Assembly: GCA_026119855.1 (NCBI GenBank)
Contig: JAOWBW010000146.1
Coordinates: forward strand, 1,301,047-1,365,046
Origin: Campanula takesimana
Taxonomy: Eukaryota; Streptophyta; Magnoliopsida; Asterales; Campanulaceae
Direction of reading: 5' to 3'
DNA length: 64,000 nt
Part shown: positions 24,827 through 36,500 of the stretch, in pieces
How the letters are laid out: every line of letters starts with the position of its first letter
Numbering within the stretch: the first letter of the stretch is position 1
Position numbers and translations under genes: made by a program
Notes under the pieces: model-generated
Database searches by the model: none
What the model was told of the DNA's origin: nothing
What the model saw: the letters and a program-made list of their open reading frames with translations, nothing else

Positions 24827-26031
24827 TTGAGAATGAAATTTTATATTGTTTATCTTCAAATTTACACATGAACAGCACAAAAAAAGTTGCCATCAAGTAC
24901 CCGGAATGGAGCAGGCTGCAAATCCAATACATTTTCAATTTCATACAGCAATTCTAAATCTCATTGTTTACAATAGAAAGTGAAACTAAATGTAACCAAA
25001 TTTGTGCTCAAAATTAACAATATGTAACCAAATTTGTGCACTACAATCCTAAAAGCAGTCAAATCTACCTATATGCATTTTAAAGCCCAAAAACTGAGAT
25101 ATGCAATAAATAATGGATCAAGAATATTCCGACCAAGTTTGAAGAGAGAGACGAAGGCAGGAGTCACCGGACAAGGGAGATGTTTATAGAAGGACAAAGT
25201 ACCTCAAAGGAAGATTAGAAACCTTGAGGGTGTAGAGTGAAAAATTATTCCAAGTTAGTTAAAGTCAGTGAGTGGAGGGAATCCTTCCTGTTACAATTCT
25301 GTTATGTACATATTATGAATGTATACATTCAACTGAATAGAAATAGGGATTTGTAATTCATTTGTGATCAATATACAGAAGTATGAAGATTACAATACAT
25401 TTTCTCCTTTTTTGTAAGAATGTTGTAGATCCCTTAGGTCTAGGGTTCACAATATTGATGTTGCGAGAGAGATGGTATAGTGACTCGTCCGGAGGAGATA
25501 ACTGGAGAAAGGATGTCGGAGAAGACGAAGGAGGCGGAGAAGATGCGAACTGAAGTTGACGTCAGATCTAACGCCAGAGAACACGTATATTGGCCTGTGA
25601 GGTGAGGGAGACGTTGCTGAAATATGGTGTTGGAGCAAGAATAGGCAACATAAGCAGAAAGGGAGGGGGAGGGAGAGACGGTCGCCTGAAATGCGCCGGA
25701 TTTTGAGGGCGGTGAGGATTGTAGGTAGGAAAAAGAAATGAAGGGGGAGGGGTGTTTGTGTGTCTGTTTTAGAGAGAGAAAATGTGTGTTGTGTTGTGTG
25801 TGTGTGTATTTGTTTGACGAGAATGAGGGGAAAGAGCAGTTTTGATGAGGTATAAGGGTAGTGTGGGTTTATATTATTATGTTGGATGAGTGAGGGGCTT
25901 TAGAGCAATATATTTGTTGTTATGTGGACTGGATGGGCCAAAGGAAATTAATGACTTCTAATAAAGAGTTAGGTTAGGTTTTAGGAGTGCATGCAGAATA
26001 GTAATAAAAAACAACAATTCGTAGTCCGGTA
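24827..26031. other. No recognisable gene
   Basis: AT-rich left part, GA/GT-rich right part (25440-25830, with a TGTGTGTG stretch near 25796). Short reading frames only. I see no target duplications or terminal repeats. A decayed LTR around 25260-25390 is possible but unsupported. Confidence 0.4.
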
Positions 26032-26996
26032 TAGGGGTGTAAGTTATGGTTTGAAACCGAACCAAATCAAACCATGGGGTCTGGTTCGGTTTCCAAGCAT
26101 GAGTGGTTCGGTCTCAAAAATTTGTAAGCCGCATGGTTCAGTTTGATTTGTGGTCTGACCCCTCTTGACCAAACCTGCCCAAACCAAACCGTGAGACCGA
26201 ACCACCTGATCACATATATCAACTACATATATGTATGTTGAGTCATATTCTTCGTGGAATTATTAAAAAGCCTACATTGTATTAGATTACTCCGAACTCT
26301 CGTTTTGCATATTATTCAATATCCATATCCTCATTTGTTATATTCATTGCGGCACATAGTTAATCATTTTTTTCCATTGCAACTTTCTGCATTGTATTCT
26401 CTTCATTTGGCTTCTCTGTTCCTACCGGTGTTCTAAAAGACTCCCGTCTAGGCCGCCTAGGCGCTAGGCGTTCATGAAACGCCTAGGTCCCGTCTAGGAT
26501 ATTATAGTTATTTCTGAATTTTCGGCCCCGCCTAGATCCCGCCTAGGCGCTAGGCGCCCATGCGGCGCCTAGCGTTTTTTAGAACGTTCATAAAGTATTC
26601 TTCTTCCTCTGACTTTTCTATCACTCGCTCTTCCTCCATGATCACTAATTTTCTTATTTTCTTTAAATATGATATTGTTGCAGTCTATGCCATGGTGTGT
26701 ATCGTCATATGAACAATGGTTTGAATGGTGGTCTAAACCATAGTCTAGACCACAGTCTGAACCGCGGTCTGAACCACATTCTTGAACCACGGTCTGAACC
26801 ACATTCTTGAACCGCGGTCTTAACCAAACTGAACAAAACCATTGCAGCTTGAACCAAACCGAACTAAACCATTGCGGCATTGTTCGGTTTGAATATTTTC
26901 GTGATTCTGTTTAGTCGATAATTTCTGTAACTGATGACTAATGATTTGGTTTCTAAATTAACCAAGACCAAACAAAACCGAACAATTTACACCCTA
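26032..26996. mobile_element. hAT-like non-autonomous element, 965 bp
   Basis: Ends TAGGGGTGTAAGTT and AATTTACACCCTA are inverted, and the interior is packed with GGTTCGG/CCGAACC words near both ends, as in a common plant hAT-like MITE type. Flanking 8-mers GTCCGGTA and GTTCGACA agree at 5 of 8 positions, the three differences all being transitions, so they may be an eroded 8-bp duplication. It contains the 160-bp element at 26426-26585. Confidence 0.65.
26426..26585. mobile_element. 160-bp hAT MITE (CCTAGGCG family)
   Basis: Starts CGGTGTTCTAAAAGAC and ends GCGTTTTTTAGAAC; many CGCCTAGG / CGCTAGGCG subterminal words. Flanks GTTCCTAC and GTTCATAA agree at 6 of 8. Same family as the 793-bp element at 33745-34537. 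Confidence 0.75.
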
Positions 26997-27514
26997 GTTC
27001 GACAAAACACAAAAATAAACACACACAATAGAAAAAAGTAATGTTTGGGGCACAAAAAAGTAACACAACCTTGCTCACAAAATTGTAAGTGTAATGAGTT
27101 TATTAGTGTTTGTAATCAGAGTATGACGGGTCTATTATCAAATGCAACTAATAAAATATCGTCAACACATACTCTTTCCGTCGCAAAATGATTTTCGCGT
27201 TTGACTATTAAAACTTTTAGGCTGAATTATAGAATTTGGAAAAAACTTTTTGGAACAACTAAAAAATTATTTTGAAACGGAAGAAGAATTATTTATAAGC
27301 AAAATTTAAATTTTATGACTCTATTTCGTGCCCCTCTTTAGCATTGCTCTTAGAAATTTTTTAAAAGCGTGCATTTAGCATTGCTGATAGAATTCTTTTA
27401 AAACGGGCCCTTGAATTCTCCACGCCGGAAGAGTCTGAATTCCCCAATTCGGGAAGCTTCTCCAAAATCGGTTTAGAGGGTGGGGAAAAAGCATCAAAGT
27501 AAAGTGAAGCAACG
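26997..27514. other. SPT4 5' flank
   Basis: Gene-free upstream region. A half Stowaway end (ACTCTTTCCGTCGCAAAATG near 27171) has no partner. No clear TATA box close to the SPT4 start, which is common for housekeeping genes. Confidence 0.4.
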
Positions 27515-30500
27515 ATGGGAACCGCCGCACAAATTCCGACGAGCTTCGGCCATGAGTTACGAGCATGTCTTCGCTGCAGGCTCGTCAAAACCTATGATCA
27601 GGTTCCCATTCTCGTTCGTCCACCCCTCAATTTCGTTTACTTCTCTGTTATTCTTGAGATTCATCTTTACCCTATTCTCTATCGAATCAATTTGCTTTAA
27701 TCAATCGTCCTGTTAGGGTTCTTATTTTCACTTTTTTGCCCTTTTTTTCATAAAGATTATTTTTGGTTGCATTTTCAGTTTAGAGAATCAGGATGTGAGA
27801 ACTGCCCCTTCTTTAAGATGGACGAAGATCCTGAGCGGGTTGTAGATTGCACTACCGTAAATTTTACTGGGTATGGCTCAGCAATTCTATCTATTTTGTG
27901 TCGTGCCTTTGATATATTTTGGCCTTGTATTTATGAGTTGCTTTTATTTCATGCCTTTTGAAACGCAATTTGGGTTGTAAACTTGTAATTTATGAATGTC
28001 ATGGTTAAGAACTTCCATTACCCTTATTTACTTGCCCCCTCCTCCCAACCAAAGGAGACAAATGGGGGGGGGGTTAATTTGTGTGGCTTAATAAGTTATT
28101 TGCTTTTATTCTTATGGCATTACAGGATTATCTCAGTAATGGATCCAACCCGAAGCTGGGCTGCTCGGTGGCTTCGAATTGGTATGTCAGATTGTTTCCT
28201 TAGTATTTGGATCTTGGATTTATATCTGGTTCTGGCCTCATGCTAGCATCTTTTTCACCATTTTATGGAAGAATCGTGCTGTGTGCATAATCCATTGCCT
28301 TGTTCAATGTTTTAGTTCAGTTGACAGTGTGTGATTGATGGTGTTTGCAACAATTGATTCTGAATGATAAAGAGTGGAAAGATAAGTAAAAATTATAGTT
28401 GGGACTTGGATTGGAGGTTATACCGTTGTCATGTCATTGGTCTGGGGACTTGGGTAACCTTTTCTTGATACTGGCTGTTAGATGAAAATTCTTGGGATCC
28501 CAGTGTTGTTTCATTTGCCATCCTAAACTATGCGTCAAGAATGTGATATTTGTTAGTAGCCCCATGTTATGTGATGCAATGTAATGTGTTGTCACTGATC
28601 AATCACATGCTTGTTACATAGATCCAGATGAAAACTTTGGATACTAAAGTAACTAAACATGGCATTAGCATCTTTTGCTATAAAATTTTCTTGAATAGTC
28701 ATCTTTTGGCTTTAATGAATTACAAAAGAGATCAGAGTCAATGTTTGATACTCTCTCCGTCCCAAAATGATCTTCACATTTGCCATTTTTCATTGTCCCA
28801 AAAAGTTCTTCCCATTTATACAATTTGGCCTTAAAAGTGCATAAACAAAACATGGCTAATGAAGCAAGTGTTCATATTCTTAAAATTTTTGAATAGTCAA
28901 ATGGGAAGATCATTTTGGGACGGAGTGAGTATATAAAAAACCATGGGACTATAAGTGTGGCCTGATAAAGTGAGAATGCACCAGAGGAATCACTGAACTC
29001 TATTTTTCAAATGTCGAGCTGTTCCTCATATTACTACTTCCTACTTACCCGATTTCCTAAATTCCTGTGCATCTCACAAATCCTATTTTGACTAGTTCGT
29101 CTTTCTTTATACATTCCAAATGTTGATGCTGAATTTCGTGTCAAGGAAAATGTTAATACTAAACTAGGTTGTACATGTTGATCTTGATTAATTGGGCTAT
29201 GAGCTTATGATTTGTATCTACACGAATCTAACTAAGCAATGGTTAATCCTCTAGTGTTGTGTACCGCGCAATCTAGTACTACCTCTGTCCCAAAATGAGT
29301 GTCCAAATTTCATTTTAAGAGAAATAACTTCTTGTACAATTTGGTGGCAAAATTCATATATAATTTTGTAATCCTCTTTACAAACATTTAGTTTTTGCAA
29401 GTATAAAGAGACCGGTGAAAACAATTTCGAAAAAAAACATTTAGGGATAAAGTTATGATCAAAATGGACACTCATTTTGGGACAAAAATTTCCTGAAAAT
29501 GGACATTCATTTAGGGACAGAGGGAGTATATTGTTTCAAGATTTAATAATCTTTAATCCATTTGAAGTAGTTTCGAAAATCACTTGGAGACCTCCCAATG
29601 AAACGATCTCAATAAATGCTACTCCTGTTCCGGAATAAATGTCGCCCTTTTGTACATTAGTACGTACGAAGGAACTTTGAGCAATAAATTCAGGTGATTT
29701 AAATATCCTATAAAATTATAAAACTTGTTATTGGTTCACCATTAAAAATACTCAATGACAAGTTTTAAATTTCCAATAGGATAATTAAATTAACCTAAAA
29801 TTATTGCTCAAAGTTCCTTCGTACTAATGTATGAAAAAGGGCGACGTTTTTTCTCGGACAGAGGGAGTATTTGCTAAGCAGATAAACTAGTTGAGTTATG
29901 GCTAAGCCACTGCAATTTGGATTGTTCGCCTTACGCAGGGTAATATTCATATGCACTTGGTAAATGGAAACTTGCCATCCATTTTTTTTTTTTCAGTTAG
30001 AAGTGATTGTGTTGCTGGAAGTTATTGATCCCTTGCTAGGTTAGAAGTGATTGTAGGACTTAGGGCACATGTTTTAGTGGATTTAGGAAAGATTGTGTAT
30101 GAGGGTGAGATTTCTCTTACTTCATTAGGGTTTTTTGAGGATATAATCTGAAAAATTTGAGGCTCATGCTTGAAGGGAAAATTTGTGTGAGGACTGAGGA
30201 GATGATATTCATGGAGCTGTTATTGAAAGCTACGGGTGGCAATTGGATTTATTTAACTTTTGTATGGGTGTTTTTTTTATGGTGCTTTAAACTATTATAC
30301 AATGTATAGTAGTTCTAATGCATCATACAAAACACCCGTACAAACCCAAATTAACATGATTGGTGATTGCCACATTTATTGAGAGCTTTCGTTTAAGTAA
30401 CAAGTCTTGCGTTTTTCTGTTATAATGTCGAATTCATATTTATGGTTGAGCTGTGCGGATTTTGGGGTTTTGAGGGAGGGAGTTGGGGGAGGTCATATGG

Positions 30501-33500
30501 TCATGGTATTATTTTCAAATGTGTTCTTGTCAATGGTAATTTGACGTGAGGAATGGTGCGTTTCAAGGGGGATGCATACCGCAGCCGCCTAGTAGGCTTA
30601 TCGTTCATTTGGTATTGAGTTTGAGAAATGCTTAGAGATTCTGAAAATTTCTGCTCTGAAGCCAACTTGGAACTCGATCGATAGAGAGAGAGAGAGAGAG
30701 AGAGGGAGGGAGGGAGGGAGGGGGAGGGAGGGAGGTTCTGTTCTTGTCACATCATTAACTTAAATGGGGTTCTGTTCTTGTCACATCATTTTTTGATTCA
30801 CACCACAATTTCTAAGAAATAGTATGGATCCATATATGGAAACTGCAGTCATGATGAGTTGTTGTGATTATGTTTGATTGAAATAACACTTCATGGGGCG
30901 AACATTTAGCATGGAAGAGTTGATTTGCGGGAAAATCTATGTGTAGAGGCCATTGTTTGTGGGGAAGGCTTAATAGTGGATTGTGCTGGTCTCTGGTGGT
31001 TACGAGGCATTTGGGAAACAATTTTCTTGTTGGAATAGAGCCATTTACTTCTAAGGATGTAACATAGGTGATTTCTGTGAGCTACTTATGCTTGAAGGAC
31101 AACACATTCTTTTGCAAGAACCATGCTGATAGTTGGGGCTTATTCCCGTACATCTTTTTGCTTAATTGTTTTTGGGGGTTACTTTCTTAACAAAATTAAG
31201 GACCCGTGTGAAGTTCAAATTAATCTAACTACAGCTCTTTCGAGTTTCAAATTTACAATTAGAGAGGGCCCCTTAAAACTTTATCAAAATACATAATAGC
31301 ACTTTGAAGAGCAAGATTATTTGGTTGCTGCATCTTTACCATCAGAGTGCAATGCATTAGCATCTTGCAATACAGTTGATGGTCTGCCCCATTTGTCTTC
31401 TTCATGGTCCTGCACTCCCTTTTACGCAATGTGTTACCTGGTTTTCCTGTTATATGTTTCAAATGGTTTAGTCTTTTATGGATATATCGCCCCTTAATTT
31501 CCGTCAAAGCAAACACCGTTATAATGCAGAAAAGATTGCCCCTTAAAATGAAGCTGAATACAGTTAGGTTTCAAAGTAGACCTCTATTTTCTCTTGGCGA
31601 TTATTGATCAGGGGTGGAGCCACCCCTATGCCAAAGGGGTAGCTGCCCCCATTTGATTTAAAATAAAATGCATTTTTTGCAGAATGTTTCTAAATTTGGG
31701 AGTTTAGTGCAACAAATAAAGATATCTCCCCATTTACCGAATCCTGTATCGTCCCCCTTTTTAGTTTGTGCATTTTTTGTCAAAATGATTGCGCCTTATT
31801 TTCAATAAAATATTGGATTTGCCACTGGTTATGATGTGGGGGATGTTAATTAGGCATCCTATCAAGTATTTTGGTAGAAATGTTGTATTTTGCAGTGTCC
31901 TTTCCTGTTGATCATTGTGATCTGGTTCTTTAATCAGGGTTCAGTAATTATCTTTTCCAAGATTAATAACCTTGGCTTGGAATTTGTTTTTATGTGAAAC
32001 CCTTTTGCAGGGAGATTTCAACCAGGTTGCTACACTCTTGCTGTATCAGAAGCACTCCCTGAGGATATGCAGGTTTGTTACTTAAACTCAAAGAGTTGTT
32101 TCTTTCAAATTCCTGTTGTCCCGTCAATTTCCATTTGGTTCGACTGTTAAATTGTAATTGCAGCTTATTTTTAACTTCACCAGTATCAAATGCTCCCTTT
32201 GTCTTTTTTATCTGTTCACACTTTGACTAAAATACGGGTTTTAAGGAAACGTTGTTAATATTAGTAGTTTAGTGGGTATTGTGAGTATGAAAAGTAGGGT
32301 AGGAATTGTGAGTGGGATAGTTATTGTGAGTATGACAAGTGGGCCCCGTTGATAATATACAAATTTCCTTTTTGGGGTGTGAACAATCAAATGAGACACT
32401 CAAAATGACCAAGTGATCAGAAAAAAAAAAGATGGCGTGAGTTTAGTTTTTCATGTAATTGTAGGCGTTCACTCATCACCACTTCCAATTACCGGTTGTT
32501 TACTAATGAGTTATTCATATCCGAAACTATATTCAAATTGATAATGATCCGTTAGTCTTGAGATTTGAGAATGGTCATTTCTGAGGGTGCATTATGAACT
32601 TAATCGGTATGGTAATTTGCAATCGACAGCGACGACATGAGTATATAAATGAGGGCATTTGATCATTAGTATGTATTTGGACAAACTATCCAAATAGTCT
32701 CTCTACTCTTTGCTTTCCATGGGATTAGTCCCCAAACCAAATTTTGAATTTAATAATCCCTCTACCACTTAAATTAAATGCAATTGATCCCTCCATTCAA
32801 TTCCGTTAGATTTAAGTCGTTAAATCATTTTATGTGCAATTCAAGTAATATTTAGTCGGGGTAAAACTGTCACCACAGTAAAATTAATACATGGACCAAT
32901 CCGGTAAAGCTAATACTGTATTTTGTATCATTTTCTTGTAACATTAAACATGGTTGTATTTACGAACTGGAAGTATATTTAATGCATGAATGGAGGTTTA
33001 TTGTCGTACAAGAGATACCTTTTGAATATAAACAACATAAATTCTTTCCATAGAAGTTCATTCAAGCAAACCCATGATAACATATGGTTTCACAAAAACT
33101 TGATAAATGGAGGAAGTATTAATGTTATAAAAAAGCCTCAAACGTATTTAATGAGACTATTTATATCCTAAAACAATCAAAGGGTATTTCTAGTTTGACT
33201 TTTATATGTCTTCAAGAGGTTTTCTTTTATAAGCGGTGCATTATGTGGTTCATTTGGGTCCAAACGTCAGAGTCTTTCAACGACAAATATCTTGGTTTCT
33301 ACTAACGCATCTATTTCTAAACCGACACTTCACATCATTATTTTTTTCTTTCCAATACTCTTTGAAATTTCTCTTTTGACTAGAAACATGTCTGCTATTT
33401 GTTCTATTCTTCCTCCGTCCCATAACAAAGTACCCATTTGCTTTTTGCAGTGGAATTAAGGAAAGATGTTGGAAAAATAGATGCTGTGAGTGGGAAGGAG

Positions 33501-36500
33501 AGAGAAAGTGGGGTAGAGAATAGTGAGTAGATAGTTGTTGTGAGTGAAAGGAGAGAGAAAGTGGAGGGAATCTTTTCATTTTTGGGTAAGTGGTACTTTC
33601 TAATGGACACCCAAAATGGCAAGGGTACTTTGTTATAGGACGGAGGGAGTATACTATACTCCCTCCGTCCCTCTTTAACTTCCAAAAAATGAGTTTGGCA
33701 CATTAATTAAGGAAAAAGTGAAAAATGTGATGTGTTGTGAGTGTCAGTGTTCTAAAAGACGGGCGCCTAGGCCGCCTATGCGCTAGTCGGGGTGTGGCCG
33801 CCGCGATTTTCAGCAAATCGGCCAAGTTAGGCGCTGGGCAGCTAGGCGGTTTGGGCACCGATTAGGCGATTTGGATCCGATTAGTTGGCTTGGCGCCGCC
33901 AACTGCCTCAGATCGGCCGGTGGTGGTCGTCGGAAACTCGATCGGCGAAGAGAAAAGGAGAAAAGAGAGGGACGGCGTGACAGTAGAAAAGAGTCGGCGG
34001 TCGGCGTCGGCGTCTGAAAAACTGAAGAAATCCTTCGTGGTCGGCGTTGGCGGTTGGAGCGGTCGGCGTCGGGAAAACTGATTTTTTTTTTTTTTTTTGG
34101 GTTGCTTAAGTGAGTGACGGCGTGGAGTGGAGAGGAATAGAGGATATAATGGGAGAAAAGAGGGCTGGTGTCATTTAGGGTTTCCTTAGAATACTTTAAA
34201 TGGGCTTTAGTTTAGTGGAGAAATTTAATTGGGCTAAGTTTGAGTAAATAGGTATAAGTAATTGTATTCATGTGTACTTGCACTTTAAAAACATTTTAGG
34301 ATAATTTTAGTCATAGTGTATTTAATTAAAATAATTATTAATTTTTTACAAATAATAAAAATAAGTAGCACTATTTTTTAAGAAATATATAAATAATAAA
34401 TATATATATATATATATGATATATATTTATAAAAAAATATTTAAAATGCGCTAATTTCTCGGCGCCGCCTAGGCCCCTCCTCCGCCCCGCCTAGGCGCTA
34501 GGCGCTGCTCCGCCGCCTAGCGTCTTTTAGAACACTGGTAAGTGTAGATGGTTGGGTGGGAGAGAGAAAGTGGGATGGAGAATAGTTAGTGGATAGTTGT
34601 TGTGAGTATGATAAGTGTGTCCCACCATTTTGAAAGTATTAAAACATTTTCATTTTAGGATTTTGTAAGTTAAAGTGGGACAACCAAATGGGTAATTTTT
34701 GTAGATTAAAGAGGGACAGAGGGAGTATTGACTTACTGGTAGGGATGGCAAAAAGTCGGGTCCGGATCGAATCAGTTCTGATCCGAACCCAATCCGAATC
34801 TCAAAGTTACCGATCCGACCTGAAGTTATCAAGAACCCGTGACCGACCCGACCCGAATTATATTAAAAGCCTATTTTTTTTTTTAGCCCAAATTTGTTTG
34901 AGTCAAATTTATTTTTAAGCATAATGTTGAATGTTCTACAAAGAATAGTCCAAAATCATCAAAATCCCACTTACAAACATAAATAATGAAATACAATTTA
35001 GGAAAATATTAAGTATCTTTTATTTATATTTTAGATTAACCTTTTATTTAGGATTCGATTCGGGTCGACTTTCAGACGGATCGATTCGGGCCAGATCAGA
35101 TCGGGTTTCGGTCGGATCGACAGCATGATCCGATTCCGATCCGAACCCGATCGGATTTTAGAAATTGCAAACTAAACCCTAATTTTTCGGATCGAATTGC
35201 CTTCGGTTCGCATCTGGTTCGGTTATTGTCATCCCTACTTACTTACTGGGATACCACAACTCTAAAATTTTATGCATTGCAATGACCACTTTAAGAGATC
35301 ACTCTAGTTGCCCTAACTTCGCAATGATAACAAACATCTATTCATGTATTAAATTTACTTCGAGTTCATACAATACAACCGTGTTCAATATTACAAGTGA
35401 ATGATATAAACACAATAGTAGCTTTACCGGATTTGTCTCTGTAGTATTTTTATTGAGTTGACAATTTTACCCTTATTAAATAATACTACCTCCGTCCCAG
35501 AGTAAGAGTCCTACCTCTCAAATGCACGGAGATTATGGAAGTGATTCAAGTGTTGTGAGTGTAAAAGTAAAGTAAGAGAGAGAATGAGTGGGAGGGAATA
35601 GTAAGTTGATTGGTGTTGTGAGTATAAAAGTAAAGTATGAGAGAGAATGAGTGGGATGAATAGTAAAGATTCTTTGCCATTTTAGAAATGAGACTCTTAC
35701 TCTGGGACGTACCAAAATAGAAAGTAGGACTCTTACTCTGGGACGGAGGGAGTACTTGAATTGCACATGACATGATTTGACGGCTTAAATCTAACGGAAT
35801 CAGATGGAGGGACCAATTGCGTTTAATTTATGCGGTAGAAGGATGATTTATTTTAAAATTTGGGTACATGGACTACTCTCATAAAATTTGCGTTTAATTT
35901 CTTTTTATGGTTTTTGTTATGTTTCCTCAAGTTGTCCCTCTTTCATAGGAGAGAGAGGTGTTGTCAATTGACTTTGATTCATTGAATTACCTTTAAGAAA
36001 GAGTAACTTAGGGAGATCACCGAACTTTATATAGCACCTCCGTCCCAGAGTATATGTCCACCCTCCCATTTGCACGGAGATTAACAAATGGTAGAAGTGA
36101 TCCAAGTATTGTGAGTATGAAAAGTGATATAGGAGAGAGAAGGTGGGGTAGGTAATAGTAAGTTGATTGGTGTTGTGAGTATAAAAGTAAAGTAGGAGAG
36201 AGAATGAGTAAGAGGAATTGTAAAGATTCTTTCCCATTTAGGAAGTGGACATATACTCTGGAACAAATTAAAATGGAAATGTAGACATATACTCTGGGAC
36301 AGAGGGAGCACTATTTTTAGAAATGCAGAATTCATTTTGGGACAAACCAAAATGAAAAGTGCGATGTTTATTCCGGGATAGAGGGAGCAGTATTTATCCC
36401 AAAATTTACGGAGGTCAAAGTTGCAAAAGTACAGCTTTTATGGTAAAATGTTATTTTCCTAAAGGCGAATGACCCCCATTAAGCTCTAAGTGATTCGCCA

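Larger units (their letters stand above)
28182..32010 (+). other. SPT4 intron 3, 3.8 kb, MITE-rich
   Basis: Begins GTATGTC and ends CCCTTTTGCAG. Contains three Stowaway-type MITEs (28751-28929, 29279-29526, 29622-29867), a GA/GGGA microsatellite (30682-30735) and a hAT-like MITE (31609-31827). No second coding exon was seen in it. Confidence 0.85.

Noticed and set aside
25260..25440. Possible decayed LTR end (ATACATTCAACTGAATAGAA region)
   Set aside because: No primer site, polypurine tract, partner LTR or target duplication could be found.
26569..26880. 103-codon minus-strand frame with repeated V/DCG.D words
   Set aside because: Product of the GGTCTGAACCAC repeats of the hAT-like element.
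33890..34081. 63-codon frame MAPPTASDRPV... as a transposase or captured gene
   Set aside because: Low-complexity GC-rich stretch inside a hAT MITE; no recognisable domain.
35533..36350. Several 75-106 codon minus-strand frames with FSLxLYFYTHNT-like repeats
   Set aside because: They are the GA-rich bodies of two Stowaway MITEs read backwards.
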